Part shown: positions 50,778 through 61,900 of the stretch, piece by piece
Layout: every line of letters starts with the position of its first letter
How positions within the stretch are numbered: position 1 is the stretch's first letter
From: Pampus argenteus
Taxonomy: Eukaryota > Chordata > Actinopteri > Scombriformes > Stromateidae
Direction of reading: 5' to 3'
Assembly: GCA_036937835.1 (NCBI GenBank)
Contig: CM072871.1
Span: 859,001-923,000 of the forward strand
Length of the DNA: 64,000 nucleotides
Translations under genes and position numbers: made by a program
The notes under the pieces: generated by a model
Database searches by the model: none
Told to the model about the DNA's origin: nothing
Seen by the model: only the letters and a program-made list of their open reading frames with translations

Positions 50778-53700
50778 GAAAAGGACCTTTCGGACTACAT
50801 CCAGTGGAACATGTGAATTTGATTATAATGATGGTGATGATGTTATTTAAAAGTTCAAACTGGGGGAAAAACTGTACAGAATAACACATGGAGGATGGGT
50901 CAACATTAAGAAATGCATCAAATTCTTATGAATTAGTTTTTGTTGGCACTTTACATACAGTTACCATTAAACAGCATTGCACTGTTGCCATAACACATGT
51001 ATCATCTAAACCCAGTGTGTTTCCAGAGCTACAGTAATAAAAAGCCATACATTCATGTCCCCAAACATCCAGGTTTAACAGTCTTGCATATCGGCCGTCT
51101 TTCAGGAAGGTGAACTTGTTGATCGATGTACACACTGGACACAATGTGAGTTAAATACATGACAATAAGGTTGCGTTATAAAGGCTGAATATGCCATTTG
51201 ATTAGGTAACAATATAAACTTGTAGATCATCAAAACATGTGATTGACATGCAGAATCCAAACGCACCCATTTACTATTTTGTTATTACAATACAAGGCGT
51301 GTGCCTGAATAAACTGTGAGCTCCAGTGCACATTTATTACCTGCAGGAGGAGACGGTCAGCCCCCCATGTTGGGGCGCTAGACTCAACTCATGCTCTCTG
51401 TAAACTCAATGACGCTTCACTAACTGTGAGATCTTTTAGAAACGGACTCATTTCCTTCCAAACGGTGTGCCACATTACAAGCACCGTCAGGGGATTTAGC
51501 TGGAGCTTAAGTCTTAGTGTGTGGCAGCTGTATGTGTCCTGTGGCAAGCAGCATCATATTATCAGTAGAAGACTGCAGGACACAAGCTTTATGTCGTCTT
51601 CATCATAAGGTTCAATGCATGCTTCGTCAACATGGTGGAAAACACGCGACGGACCAGACAGTCACCGCTTAAAACAATCTAATGTAAAGGAACTCTTTCT
51701 TCCAAACATTGTTAGTGCTTTGCATATTCAAATACTGACATTAATTAGGTGAAAGGAAGAAGAAGTGTGTGTATATATATATATTATATATATATATCAA
51801 TGTACCGTTTACACTGTGCTGGACAATGATTTGCAGCATAAAGCAAATGTAGCAATCAAGCTAAAATAAAAAGTTGATCCATTGAAACTACTCACTCGTC
51901 ATTTTTCATCTGAACCGAATACCTTCAGGTTCCAAATGTGTTCAACGTGTTTCTCAGACCTTAATGTTATGATGTTGTTTCATCATTCAAAGCAAAGCAG
52001 ATGCTGTGTGCTCATTGTGAGCATGAGTGTAAATCACCCGTTTCACTGAAGAACAATATGACCTCCACACTAAAACATCTCTGGTAGGAATCGGTGGATT
52101 TGTCTGTAGAGAACAAAACTACAAGCTATAAAATGTAGTAAAATAAGAGTGTTACTATTAAATCATAGTTTGCCACTGTCAGCTGAGCTCAAATGAAAGA
52201 TGAGTGGTGAATAATTTCCTTTAGTCTTACACCAGTTTCCACTTCTGGACTTAACTTGTACATTTACTGAAGCTTTGACAGAATAAATCCACAGCAAACA
52301 CATTTTCAAAACATTTTGCAGAACAAGAAAATGTGCAAAAAAGTCAAGAAAGTTGTGGCGATATTACAAAGTGACTGTACAGTATGTACAATGGGAGCAT
52401 TACAAGCTTGTCAAGGTCCATGAAAACTGGCCAACTACCAATACAGACTAGTTAAAGCAGTTGGTGAAGCCTGTAACTTGACACAGAGAGTTTACACTTC
52501 AACACATGTAGGAAGGCAATAAGTGAGAAGCTTTTCCACAATGGGAAACAGATTCTTATCCACATATCGGCCTAATTAGTATCACATAATACTCATGATT
52601 CTGAAAGTTCATTTGTTTTGGCTTTTCCAAAATATATGGAGATCAGACAACTCAACATCTGTGTCACATCAGTGCACAAAACCATATATACAAACAACAA
52701 CTGCACGTCTGAGTTGTGTCTGAATAAACAGAAGAGATTAAAAACAGGAAATCCAAATGAAATGACCTCTTTGGATACACCCAATACTTTAAAGGCAAGC
52801 GAGGTGCAACAGCCTTTAGTGTATATCAGTATACAGATTTCAATACCAACCAAAATACATTCAGCAACAGGAGATTTTGGCTTTAAGTCCAAAACAATAG
52901 ATGGCATACCTTCAGATGACAATGATAGCAGCAGAAAATGATAATAAAAACATGTTTCTGAGTGGTGTCACATTCATGAAAGTCCAGTTCTACTAAGGTT
53001 GACATTCAACAGATACGGTGCAGCTCTCAGCTGTGATTTGGTATCGTACAGTGTAAAGGTCAAATGTTTTAAAGTTTAAAGTAATTACAAAACAGATAAA
53101 AACTCCAGAAATAAAACCAGCTACGAGACAAGAAGCATGTTTTAACACTGTACACCAAACAGGAATAAACTGTTAAAAATGTAAACCCAACTACTGTTAA
53201 ACATTTAGCACATGTGCAGGTGTGTGTGTGATGAAACCTGTAAGTGTTATATAACATTTAGTTAATTTTAGTACCAGCAGCTGCACTAGAAACTGATGAA
53301 ATAACAGAACGATTAGCATGAAAACATCATATGTTGTTATGACATTTGAGATGATATGAAACAGTGAAATGAGGAGAGTTCACTTCTGACATATGCTGTC
53401 AAACACTCATTTGTGACCTAAATGACACTGATTGGCTGTTCACCACCAACACGTATGAAGTGATTCTCATTAGTGTTCACTGAACTTCTGAACTGTGTGT
53501 AAGACACATTTCTGTTTGATACAAAAAGAAATAAAAGTGCTAAAATATACCAAAGGACGTACATTCAGAATGTAAAGTAAACGTACGTTAATAATGTAGA
53601 TTATATGTAAAACCGTATCAGTATTAGTCCTTATTATGTGCTGTGCTGTTAATACAGTACAACGGGTGGTGGGAGTACCATAGAAATACATTAAACTATT

Positions 53701-54537
53701 ATTAATATGTAAAAGGGCTGTGAGACATTTATAAATAAAGACTGTTCAGCAGATATCAATGCATTAGCTATAAGCTAAGGTACCATTAATAACGAATCAA
53801 TTCAGCATTAAGACATGATGTGATTAACATGTAAACAAGAACATAAAGCAGGAAGCTTAAATTATGATTATTGCACTTAAAGTCAGTAAAATGATCACCT
53901 CCAGCCAACAGCCTAAATGATAGTCTTCACAATTAAGTCAAAGGAAGAGAAAAGCCACCAACTTCTTTCTTTTGGGAAGTTGTGTGACTCAGTTAAGACT
54001 CCCAGACAGCGTCCACACACTTTAATATGTATGAATCAGTGTGGAAGCAGCTCAGGACGAAGCTGTTTCTGCTAACTGTGTGTCGTGGTTTGTGCAGCAG
54101 ATTAAGACACAATAATTACAGCTCGTTTCATTGACCTCTTGACCGTCTCTTAGCACACGGCTGCTTCTTCAGCATCTGGTAAACAGGAATTTGCATTTGC
54201 ACCTTATGAGCTTCTGGGAGGATGATGGCAGCTGTATGTGCAACACACCTCTGTGGGTTCACAAGTGCATAGGATATACATCTAAACCTAACCTTTGATT
54301 TAAACCTCCTACAATGCACCACAACAGTTATGAAGAACATCATTTAAAGATTGAAACAGAGGAAAAAAAATGCATAAACTAAAGTAACTCAAACATTAAA
54401 AAATGTCTATAAAAACTACATCCATTGAATAAAAATGTTCTACAGTAAAGAAATAACTCAATCATAAATTTGTTCTCTTGTATTGTGACACATGATACTG
54501 ATACATGAGCTGAACCTTTATTAGAAACTTGGCTTTT
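50757..54537 (-). other. rab11fip2: probable rab11fip2 3' UTR (about 3.8 kb)
   Basis: No coding or repeat signature is visible between the stop codon and the poly(A) signal at 50772-50777. The stretch is AT-rich and free of mobile elements I recognise, and mammalian RAB11FIP2 also has a long 3' UTR. The open frames here (52593-52941, both strands) overlap antisense to each other and look non-coding. Earlier AATAAA signals on this strand, at 54522-54517 and 51338-51333, could give shorter forms. Confidence 0.45.
51771..51797. repeat. (TA)n tract in the predicted 3' UTR
   Basis: TA dinucleotides with a central ATTATA interruption. Confidence 0.85.
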
Positions 54538-54762
54538 TTACTTTTTACTAAGTTTACCTGCCTTCTTTTTTGGCTCATAGGGTGTCCGTAGTATGCTTGG
54601 CGTCTCCTCCATGACGCGTACCAGCAGGTTATCGATGTAGTCTTCCAGCTCTCTGATGTGGGCGTCTTTCTTTTTCACCACTTCTTTCTGCTTGATGAGT
54701 TCCTGCACAACTTCCTCAAAGGATAAGTTTCTATAGGCTGCCACGCTTTCCTGCGTCGCCTC
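54538..54762 (-). CDS. rab11fip2: rab11fip2 terminal coding exon 5 (Rab11-binding domain)
   Basis: Encodes residues 395-468 and the TAA stop. The Rab11-binding domain is clear: a heptad-like helix followed by RELEDYIDNLLVRVMEE and TPSILRTPYEP, near-identical to mammalian class I FIPs. FIPs dimerise through this coiled coil, and two Rab11-GTP molecules bind the dimer. The acceptor is TTTTCAG (54769-54763). The product ends with a basic KKKAGKLSKK tail. Confidence 0.96.
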   Translation of the reverse strand, partial: EATQESVAAYRNLSFEEVVQELIKQKEVVKKKDAHIRELEDYIDNLLVRVMEETPSILRTPYEPKKKAGKLSKK

Positions 54763-55715
54763 CTGAAAATGAAAAAAAAACAAGTTAAATGCTCAATTTA
54801 ACCTCAGCAGATTTTAAGGTTACAGAGACATGTTTTATAAAAGTGAAATGGTTGAATGATCTTCCATGAAATGTCAGCATCTGTTAACGGAGGAAAGTGT
54901 AAAGTTACTCTTTATGTTCACTCACAATACGGCAGAGAAAACAGACCAATTAGACGTGTTGGTCTGACGTGACATAAACTGTCATGTGTTTATCTCTTGT
55001 TCCATGTTGCTAATAAAGGCTAATTGAGACTTATTAAGATGAGACGGTTCTCCAGGGATTCAGCATTCACATGTCAATGAATTGCATGGCAGATGTCATG
55101 ATCCAATACTGTCTAACAGTTAAACTGCTCGAGTGTGACTCGACTCTGACAACAAGCAGCATCTTGGGAAAGTTTTTCTTTAGTTTTTAAATATTGGGAA
55201 GTATAAAAGGTCCAGAAGAAAAGCCTGCCAGCACATAACAATAAAAACAGGGAGAAATACCAGGCTGCATATTTCTGCAATTAAAGGTCACGCTAATAAA
55301 GACCAAAATAAGGATGCAACCCAAGCCCAGCGTTGCTCTACTCGGGCAGAGCAGCGCGGTACGGTATGTGCAGATCATATTGCGCGGGTACGAGAAGAGC
55401 TGTAATCGTTTTTAATGAGGGACCACTTTATCGCTTCAGTGCTGGGCATCCTCCCCCGAATGGATAGAGCAGCAAAGCCTTCACCCTGCTGTTTAAAATA
55501 CCACACTTATCAGCTTCCACTCCCATGCACCATTCAGCCTCTACTGCTGGTAAAGACAATGCAGAGAGAGCCAGAGCGGCACCGTTTACCAGGTATCTTA
55601 TCGCCTCCAACAGCATAGAGGCTACTGTGGGGGGGACTCAAACCAAAATGAAATATTTTCCACTGAGATTAAATGTCCAATGGAAGGAGGGTTTTTGAGA
55701 ACAGAGCTCCGTAAC

Positions 55716-55767
<52 letters not shown>

Positions 55768-55896
55768 CAAAAAAGGCATCTCACTGAAAGATACTGCACT
55801 TAATCTGAGAGAGAATAAGAGAGCTGACAGCCATATGGAAGTAGATGCTGGTTTCACATACAAGCCTGGGTACGTGCACACGCACGTACACGCACG

Positions 55897-55937
<41 letters not shown>

Positions 55938-58900
55938 CATAATAATCAGGAGCTTTAGAGGCTGGTGACAAAGGCCTGGAAATGACCATGAACTGGCAAA
56001 GTAATGATGACCATTTTTCTGCGATCAGTAGTGAGGAGAAGATAAGACGCACACTTGGCATTCTCCAGTTGTGTCATTACAGTTTCTAATGAGCTCAGCT
56101 TTGAGAATCTAAAAGCTCAGTCCTTTGAAATCTCTCACTGCGCTCCCTCCCCCCTGTGTGTGGTTAATTAGGGCCTTGAAGCAGAGGAAATGGGAGCTGC
56201 CATTTCTGCTAGGCAGTGCAGCATGCACAGGGGCACATGTGTGGATACCGACAGCCCTCAACACCCACAAAGAAAGGTGAAGAAAGCCATTATCAGCATT
56301 CTCCTCCTCATTTAGGCATCACTTTAGCTTCTGCTCCCACTACTCACTTGTAAATACCAATTTTGCTGTGTAATAGTTGGCAAATTTTAGGTTTTTGAAA
56401 ATAAAAATACAAAAGAATTTTAACAGAACATAACCACAAAGGGTGAAATGTTGTATGCAAATAATGAAACGGTCATTAAAAAGAAAAACAAATGATATCT
56501 CAGTGTCTTTTCTCAACAAATACTCCCAATTACAGAATCAGCGCCATGCGTCACGACGGCTGACCTCACAGACCGAAATTTCACACTGCTTCAAATTATG
56601 ATCAGATCAGACATGATGACCGATGTGTGCAGCTGCTAATTAGTTGAATGGCACATCTGAATGTTCAGAGGCCACCGAGATCAATGTCACCAGCTGCTAT
56701 GTCAAATGAAACTTAGAGTCCTCAATTAAAAATGTGCAGAACTAGACATGAAGTAATGACACAGTTGCAACTGTTGAGGTCACTTCTCCCCTTTTTTAAT
56801 GTCAATCACTGTCAGGTAAAACTGACAAATCACCTCCTTTCCTTCACAAAGCTGTCCGTCTTACTTTTTTCTTGCCGTAGACGTCCTTCTTCCTTTGGCC
56901 AAAGGTGATGTTTTCATTTCCTGTCGGCTTCTTATCACTGCAAAGCATCAAAAAGAAGGTCTTTATTCACATGAAGATGACTGTAAATACTCCACTAACA
57001 CAGACGTCTGTTTATTCTTCAACTATATACTTTAAATCACCTTTTTGTGTTCCCGCCCCACATTACAAATGTCCACTGAACTACTGTATGACAAAGGCAG
57101 CAGTGAAGATGACGGACTGGTTCCTACAGAGATAAGTGGTTAATTGGGTGGTCTATCTCTGCAGAGGATCTCATTACGGTTGCTCAGAGGGCTCCGTTAT
57201 CAAGCCCAGGCTCTCTAAAGAGCCACTAATGACACCTTCATTCTGATAAACCACAACTTAGCCACAGTGCTCACCAGCTCTGTATGTAACAGGAAATAGA
57301 TGGAAGCAGCTCGGTGGAAATGTTTGAACAACAATACTTGACAACAGACTGAGACAGAGAAGAGGGTCCATCAGATCATAGATTTCAATCAGCGAGGTAT
57401 TCTGAACCTTACGAGAATGCTGTAACAATATCCTGCAGATTAGAGCCCGTCAGGCTGGGTCGAGCCTCACGGGGGAGAAAAATCACTTTTTGGGATTGTG
57501 AGATGACTTATGGAATAAAAACATACAGTATTTAAGTTTCTTTGTCATAATGCAAACTATAAACAACAAGTTAACGTTACTAAAATATATAACCAACCAA
57601 AACCTGGCTGAGGTTTGACTCCCAATTTACATGAACTGAACTCATTAAAGGACAAATTCACACTTTTTCAAGTCTGTCTTAAAACAACAGTGAACATGTG
57701 TTTGTTGCTGTAATCATCCTCCTGTTCATACTGACCATTAGATCCCTTCATAATACACTTACAATGGAAGTGATGGAGACTAAACCCACAAACATGGATT
57801 TAAAGTTTATGTGAAGCTAATATGAAGCTTCAAATCCAGCAGATATGTTTCAACGTTACAGTGTTTTTAGAGCCAAAGTCCCTCTTTTTGTTCCTATACT
57901 TCCACCACAGCTCAACAGGGAAACACAAAGAGGGAATTTGATGCTAAACAGACTGTAAATGTGTCAGATATCCACTTGATATGACTAACTCACACTGATG
58001 AAGCCTCAGAGAAGCTTCACATCTACTTTAAATGACTGTGTGGACACACTGTGGATTTTAACCTCCATCACTGACACTGAAAGCACATTTGAAGCAGATC
58101 TTTGAACATCAGTATGAACAGGAGGGATGATTACAGTCACTGTTCATATGGACACCTGACTGATGCTTTAACACACTGGAAACATGTGAACCGATCGTTA
58201 AAATGGGACCTTTTAACCTATTGATCGGTTAAGATGAAATATTTAAATTGTAACAGAATGCTTTACATTATTGGCTTCTTATACATTTCTTGTATCCACT
58301 GAGAGTAAATGATGATAACATTTGTATGTTTGGTGAATGTAAATTAACCAAAACGCCAACCTGATGAAGGCGAGAGCCAGAAAAGTTTGGCGAGGTGAAT
58401 AAAGCGTGTTGTACTGCAACATGTATGTTGTCCTGAGTACAACTAACAGTACCTGGCTTTGTAGTTGGAGCTGAAGGGGTTAGTGTCTGCCTGCGAGTCA
58501 CTGCTAAACGGGTTTGGGGAGCGCAGGTCTCCAGAACTGCCCGAACGCGCCCCGTTGCTGGTCTTACGGCCTTCCTTCTTTCCCGTCACACGTTCCAGTA
58601 GGCTGACCTTCTCCTTTTTCTCCTTCCGCTCCGCCCGGTCCCACAGCTGCCCGTGCTCCCCCTCAAATGGGTTGCGGTTGCGTGGGAGCGTGGCATACTT
58701 CTGTGGCAGGGTGTCACTGATATCAGTGAAAGGGTCACTGTGTGCCTCGCCGTCCTGGTAGCCTGGCACCTCGCTCTGGGAACGCCTGTGAGGCCCGGCT
58801 GCACTCCCTGGAAGAAAAACCAAACGCATTATCAACCGATCACATAGTTATGATGAAAATTAAAAGTTAGAACCAATCACTGATCACTGAAGTTATTAGA

Positions 58901-61900
58901 ACTGGATCATTTAAAACTGATTAAAGGTTTTCTGTTTTCTGTTCACACCTTTTACAGTTTTAAAGAGATACACGCATCCCACATAAAAACATGACTCCAG
59001 CACAAAATGACCACATTACATGTGACTGATAATCAATACTCAGACCTCACATGACCACATTAAGATCTCAATACTCCTCATATCCATCGGCTTTACGAAC
59101 CCTCCCCAGTTCAGGAGACAAATAAAAAACAAAAAGCCTCATTCTAAAGCAAAAACAAAGTTAAACAGCTTTTTATAAGTATGAACCTGTTTCTCATTGC
59201 TGTGTGTTTCACCAGCAAACTGTGTTAAAGCTGCACATAGTGACTCAAGGACAGAGGAGGGAGACGAGAGGCTGGTGGAGCCGATTTATACTGGTTACAA
59301 CAGAACAATGAAGTCACAGATTGCAATGGATTAACTAAATTAATATTTAAGTTAATTAAGGTTTATATACTTTAATATATATTCAAATAGCTCAGTGATG
59401 TCTATCGACCTCTACTGATGGCCAACAGCACTGCACATTAAGATTAAGACAAGTGATGAAGCCTAAAATCCTCCATTTAGAACAGGTAGATAATTAAAGG
59501 TTTGTGTGAGGAGACAAAATACTGTGATTATAACAGCTCTGAATGAGACTAGATAGTTGGTAAAGACACTGGTGTTAAAATAAACCCTACAGTACCCCGG
59601 CAGACAAGCATTATTATATTATCATAAATATTTCACTTCTTATTATATAGCATATGATGTATACAAAATATGCAACATATCTGAACATTAAAAAGGCGTC
59701 TGTCCTCACCGCTCTCCTCTATGGAGTTCATGGAGTCCAGTTTGGGGCGGAAATGGGTCCCAATGAGATCCGACATGGAGTGGGCGGCGGAGAGTTTGTG
59801 GGCCCCGGCGAGCAGCGGCCTCTTCACCTTGGCTTCAGGCTGGACTTGTGGTTCAAACGACTGACGGCTGGGCTCCGAGTCGCACACAGCGGAGCGAGGC
59901 AGGATGGCAGAAGACGTGTCACCGTAGCCGCCGTCGTGTTTGCGACCCTTCATTTTGTCCTTGAGTTTAGAGAAAGGCGAGCGGGGCTTTTCCTTCATGG
60001 ACAGGTCGAACATGCTGGCGGTCATGTTGTTCCTCATGAACTGGATGCTGACTTGGATGCGGCCTCGTTCTTTCCTCTTCTTCCCCGGCTTTGACTCCAA
60101 GGAATACCAGCTAGAATGAGAGAAAGAACAGGTCTTATGGAAATCTTTTGTGTTTGTGGTTAAAGTCCTTACAGCAGCAAACATCAGCCCACAGTCTTTC
60201 TAATGTGCTCTACATACTTCTTTGTGGTGACTACTGAAAAGGCTAATTTGAGCAAACTAATTCAAAATCACAGGCTTAAACCATTTTTGACACAAGTGAG
60301 AATACAATTTATCACGAGGGATAAACATTATTCTTTGCAAACTGAACATAAAAACAGCGCCCTGCTGAATAATATAGGCTGTTTCATGCTGCTTTTGGAC
60401 CTCTGTTTGTTTAACCTCTCTGCTTTTTCAACTGGAAGTAATGGGATTTATGCTTTCACTCCGAGCAAAATAAAGTGGCATTTGCACAAATCTGGCCTTT
60501 GTTCAGAAATGCAATGACATGCAATTGGGAAATTGCAAAGCCACATCTCAGGGCAACCCAACAGTTCATACATGCTAATGAGACACATCCTCTGTGTTAT
60601 AAGGTTTGTATGTGCTTCAGGAAACCAGCAGTAGACGAATCTATCAATGTGTTCAGTCTGCTTCCACCACATTAATCATGAAGCGTTGTGAGTGTAAATC
60701 TGGCTGCACACTCATCCACCTCCATCAATCCTGGTGTATTGATTGATATAATCAATTGTTCCATCTTACACTGATTCTCAGTGGAAAACCTTTAAACTGA
60801 AACAAAAATTGCATCACTATTTTGTTTAATACAATTAAAGTGTTGTAATGTATTAATTTTGTTCCTGAGTTTAAATGGAGATTTGCAGTATCCCTTTAAT
60901 TCCAGCATGAAATATCACTGCAATCCAAAGACAGTGTTGGTATTGGCCTTTTAAAAACCACAGCTGTTGAACGCTACTCTACACTGTGCAGCTCATGGCC
61001 CAGAAGCCTGGTCATGAAAGGCCTTGCTGGGTCCAATTCCCAGGCTGTGCGCCACGCTCAGTCTGATCAGCAGCCACAGCACGCCGCTGCCATGGGGCCG
61101 GGGCTGCACCTCACGTGCGTCTCAAGGCCAAGATAAACCTCCCTGTGCTTGGAACCACAATCCTCCCACTCGGCCCCGGACGCTGGGAAACTCCTCACAA
61201 TCAACAAACACAGGTGTGCGATAATTATGGGCTGCCTACTCAGATATCAAGACGGGCTTCCCTTCCCAATATGTCAGTTCAAAAACATTGCGGATGGGCC
61301 GCGGCAAACACAGACCCACTGTGGAGTGAGGATATATTATCTGGGGTCCCGGCGTCATTGTCGAATATGCCTGCAGTGTGGGATTAGGCCAACAAGCTAG
61401 CGGGTATATCTGTTACAGGACCTCAGCTGAACACGTCGACAGCTTCGAGGTGCATCAGCTCAGTCACCTAAAACAAACACAACCCATCCGCACTGATTAT
61501 AACATATTGTGATTCTCCAAACTGATGGGCAGGGAGGAAGTGTGCTAATGTCTTCCCATGTTTGAAATGTGCAGAGAGCTAATTAACACCAGATCCAATT
61601 TGGTTACTCTGTTCCTGAGCGCTTAATGTAGAGTTAAGCAACAGCATGTGTGTGTGTGTGTGTGTGTGTTATAAGGGTCAACACTCCCCAAATTAGTCTA
61701 ATACAATACTGCCCTTCATGCTATGAGCATATGGATCCTTGTGTCCATTCATTCATTTTCTCTACCTGTTCAAACCCTTTATGAATCACAAGGGAGCGGT
61801 GCCGATCCCAGCATGCACTAGGTAGAGGGCGGGTTAAACGTCTAGACAGGTCACCTGTTCATCAAACAACAGACACAATACGACAACTCACCTCTGATCT

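Larger units (their letters stand above)
54763..56864 (-). other. rab11fip2: rab11fip2 intron 4
   Basis: A 2.1-kb intron with two long CA tracts (55718-55766 and 55876-55937) and an enhancer-like unique block (56040-56760). The stretch 54780-55700 has no recognised element. Confidence 0.8.

Noticed and set aside
52593..52941. Two frames of more than 100 codons, antisense to each other
   Set aside because: They fall in the predicted rab11fip2 3' UTR, mirror each other and show no domain.
55669..56061. 130-codon minus-strand frame in intron 4
   Set aside because: Cys/Val alternation comes from two CA repeats; not a protein.
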